Source: Gemmatimonadota bacterium
GTDB taxonomy: Bacteria; Gemmatimonadota; Gemmatimonadetes; Longimicrobiales; Gaopeijiaceae
Assembly (NCBI GenBank): GCA_016209995.1
Contig: JACQVC010000020.1
Location: 1-13,601, forward strand
Length of the DNA stretch: 13,601 bases
Reading direction: 5' to 3'
Shown here: positions 12,199 through 13,601 of the stretch, piece after piece
Numbering within the stretch: the first letter of the stretch is position 1
Layout: each line of letters starts with the position of its first letter
Translations under genes and position numbers: made by a program
Notes under the pieces: generated by a model
What the model was told of the DNA's origin: nothing
What the model saw: only the letters and a program-made list of their open reading frames with translations
Databases searched by the model: none

Positions 12199-13601
12199 GT
12201 TTGGGCTACGAAGGCATGCCCGCGTCGCCGGGAATCGTTATCGGTCGGGCCCATGTTCTCCACTGGGAGGTGCCGTCCGTACCGCACGCGTCCATCTCTG
12301 CGAGCGAGGTCGAGCGCGAGATCGCACGACTACACGAGGCCAGGGACTGGGCGAAGATACGGCTGCGCGAAATCCAGGCGGAGGCATCCTCGCGACTGGG
12401 CGCCGTGGAAGCCCGCATCTTCGAGCCGCAGGTCGTGATGCTCGATGATGAGGATCTCATCCGCGGCGTCGAGACCTACATTCGGGAGAACCACCTGAGC
12501 GCGGCACGTGCATTCGAGTGGCGGATCCTGGAAATGAAGTCGAAGTGGTCTCACGCCTCGCACCCGCTGGTCATGGACCGGCTGAGCGATCTCGAAGACG
12601 TCCAGATCCGCGTCCTGCACCGGCTGCTGGGGCTGCCGGACCCGGACCACTCCACTGCGGTGGACGGCCATGGCGTGATCCTGGTGGCGCGCGATCTCAC
12701 GCCCAGCATCACCGTGCAGCTCGACCGCAACCGAATCCACGGAATCGCGACGGACGCCGGAACCCGCACCTCTCACTGGGCCATTCTGGCGCGATCGATG
12801 GGGATCCCCGTGGTCGTGCGGTTGGGTGACCTCTCGGAGCGGGTGCAGACCGGAGACGAGCTGATCCTGGACGGGCGGGGTGGACGCGTGATCGTCGCAC
12901 CTACCGCCGAGGAGCGCAGGAAGTACACGGAGCGCGAAGCCGAAATCCAGGCCTGGGAGAAGGAGCTCGCGATCCTCGCCCATGTCGAGCCCGTGACCCT
13001 CGATGGCCGCTTCATCTCGCTGCGCGCCAACCTCGATCAACCCGCCGAAGCCATGGCGGCGCGCAAGCACGGCGCCCACGGGGTCGGCCTCTTCCGCACC
13101 GAATTCTTGGTCGTGGGCCGGACCGCCATGCCCGACGAGGAGGAGCAGTACGAAGCGTATCGCCGCGTGGCCGAGGCCTTTCCAGGCGGAGCCGTCTACA
13201 TTCGCACATTCGACATCGGCGGCGACAAGTTCCCGATGTTCCTGAGTATGCCGTCGGAAGAGAACCCCTTCCTCGGCTGGCGGGCCATCCGCGTGTGCCT
13301 GGATATGCCGGATCTCTTCCGCACCCAGCTGCGCGCCCTGCTTCGTGCCAGCGCGCACGGGGACGTTCGCATCATGCTTCCGCTCGTGAACGATGTCGAG
13401 GAAGTTCAGCGCACACGTGAGTTCATCGCGGAAGAGGAGGAGACTCTACGCGATCGCGGGCTACCCTTCAACGTCGGCATCAAGCTGGGCATCCTCATAG
13501 AGACGCCGGCCGCCGCGCTCGACGCCGCGGAGCTGGCGCGGCACTGCGATTTCTTCTCGATCGGGACGAACGACCTGGTCCAGTATACGCTGGCCGTGGA
13601 C
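12195..13601 (+). CDS. ptsI: PTS Enzyme I (phosphoenolpyruvate-protein phosphotransferase), 3'-truncated by the window edge
   Basis: Takes phosphate from PEP on a histidine and hands it to HPr, starting the relay. 469 codons are present of a usual 570-590. The N-terminal domain begins MSLGYEGMPASPGIVIGRA; the helical HPr-binding part spans about 30-145; the phosphohistidine loop is at 187-200 with His194. The PEP-binding barrel follows: RANLDQPAEA around 276-285, GVGLFRTEFL, TFDIGGDKFP, NPFLGWRAIR, RTQLRALLRAS, GILIETPAAAL, and FFSIGTNDLVQYTLA at the cut end. The catalytic Cys region lies beyond the window. The loop reads GTRTSHW where classical EI has GGRTSHT, so it departs from the usual signature beside the active His. 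Start overlaps the HPr stop (ATGA). Confidence 0.95.
   Translation, partial: MSLGYEGMPASPGIVIGRAHVLHWEVPSVPHASISASEVEREIARLHEARDWAKIRLREIQAEASSRLGAVEARIFEPQVVMLDDEDLIRGVETYIRENHLSAARAFEWRILEMKSKWSHASHPLVMDRLSDLEDVQIRVLHRLLGLPDPDHSTAVDGHGVILVARDLTPSITVQLDRNRIHGIATDAGTRTSHWAILARSMGIPVVVRLGDLSERVQTGDELILDGRGGRVIVAPTAEERRKYTEREAEIQAWEKELAILAHVEPVTLDGRFISLRANLDQPAEAMAARKHGAHGVGLFRTEFLVVGRTAMPDEEEQYEAYRRVAEAFPGGAVYIRTFDIGGDKFPMFLSMPSEENPFLGWRAIRVCLDMPDLFRTQLRALLRASAHGDVRIMLPLVNDVEEVQRTREFIAEEEETLRDRGLPFNVGIKLGILIETPAAALDAAELARHCDFFSIGTNDLVQYTLAVD

Noticed and set aside
1..13601. Mobile element, phage, CRISPR or defence genes
   Set aside because: No transposase, integrase, direct-repeat array or defence domains seen; all genes are metabolic, ribosomal-control or PTS genes.

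Overview
The window is about 13.6 kb of gene-dense, high-GC DNA (roughly 64% by eye). All recognisable genes lie on the + strand, and most junctions are either stop/start overlaps or very short gaps. GTG and TTG starts are common (ribD, ribBA, ribH, nusB, hprK). The gene content is chromosomal and mostly housekeeping; I see no phage, plasmid, transposase or CRISPR genes. A signal-peptide-bearing, probably outer-membrane protein suggests a diderm (Gram-negative-type) bacterium. An HprK next to a complete mannose-family PTS, together with this style of riboflavin genes, is what I would expect from Gemmatimonadota or a related group. That placement is from memory of family resemblance and is only moderately secure.

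Region A (1-2968): the 3' part of a PfkB/ribokinase-family sugar kinase, then purM (AIR synthase, purine biosynthesis), then a secreted, probably beta-barrel protein of unknown function. The junctions overlap by 8 and 4 bases.

Region B (2979-6938): a complete riboflavin pathway in the order ribD, ribE (riboflavin synthase), ribBA, ribH (lumazine synthase), followed by nusB (transcription antitermination factor). RibBA makes both precursors (dihydroxybutanone phosphate and the GTP-derived pyrimidine), RibD deaminates and reduces the pyrimidine, RibH condenses the two branches, and RibE dismutates lumazine to riboflavin. No FMN riboswitch is visible at any rib gene. A perfect 16-bp inverted repeat overlaps the ribBA stop codon and begins the only sizeable gap inside the cluster.

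Region C (6935-8047): a GT4-type glycosyltransferase starting inside the nusB stop codon. It is followed by a 242-bp non-coding gap (8048-8289) that can form several hairpins.

Region D (8290-13601, running off the end): hpf (ribosome hibernation factor), hprK (HPr kinase/phosphorylase), then PTS EIIA, EIIB, EIIC and EIID of the mannose family, HPr, and a 3'-truncated ptsI (Enzyme I). This is a self-contained phosphorelay: EI takes phosphate from PEP and passes it via HPr His20, EIIA His14 and EIIB His14 to a sugar moving through EIIC/EIID. HprK can phosphorylate HPr on Ser51 to tune it. The sugar is not predictable from the sequence.

I did not find a clearly new system. The points most worth checking are two active-site substitutions (RibBA His-to-Gln at a metal ligand; EI GG-to-GT and Trp beside the phosphorylated His), the palindrome at the ribBA stop and its degenerate half-copy 2.2 kb downstream, and the unknown envelope protein between purM and ribD.
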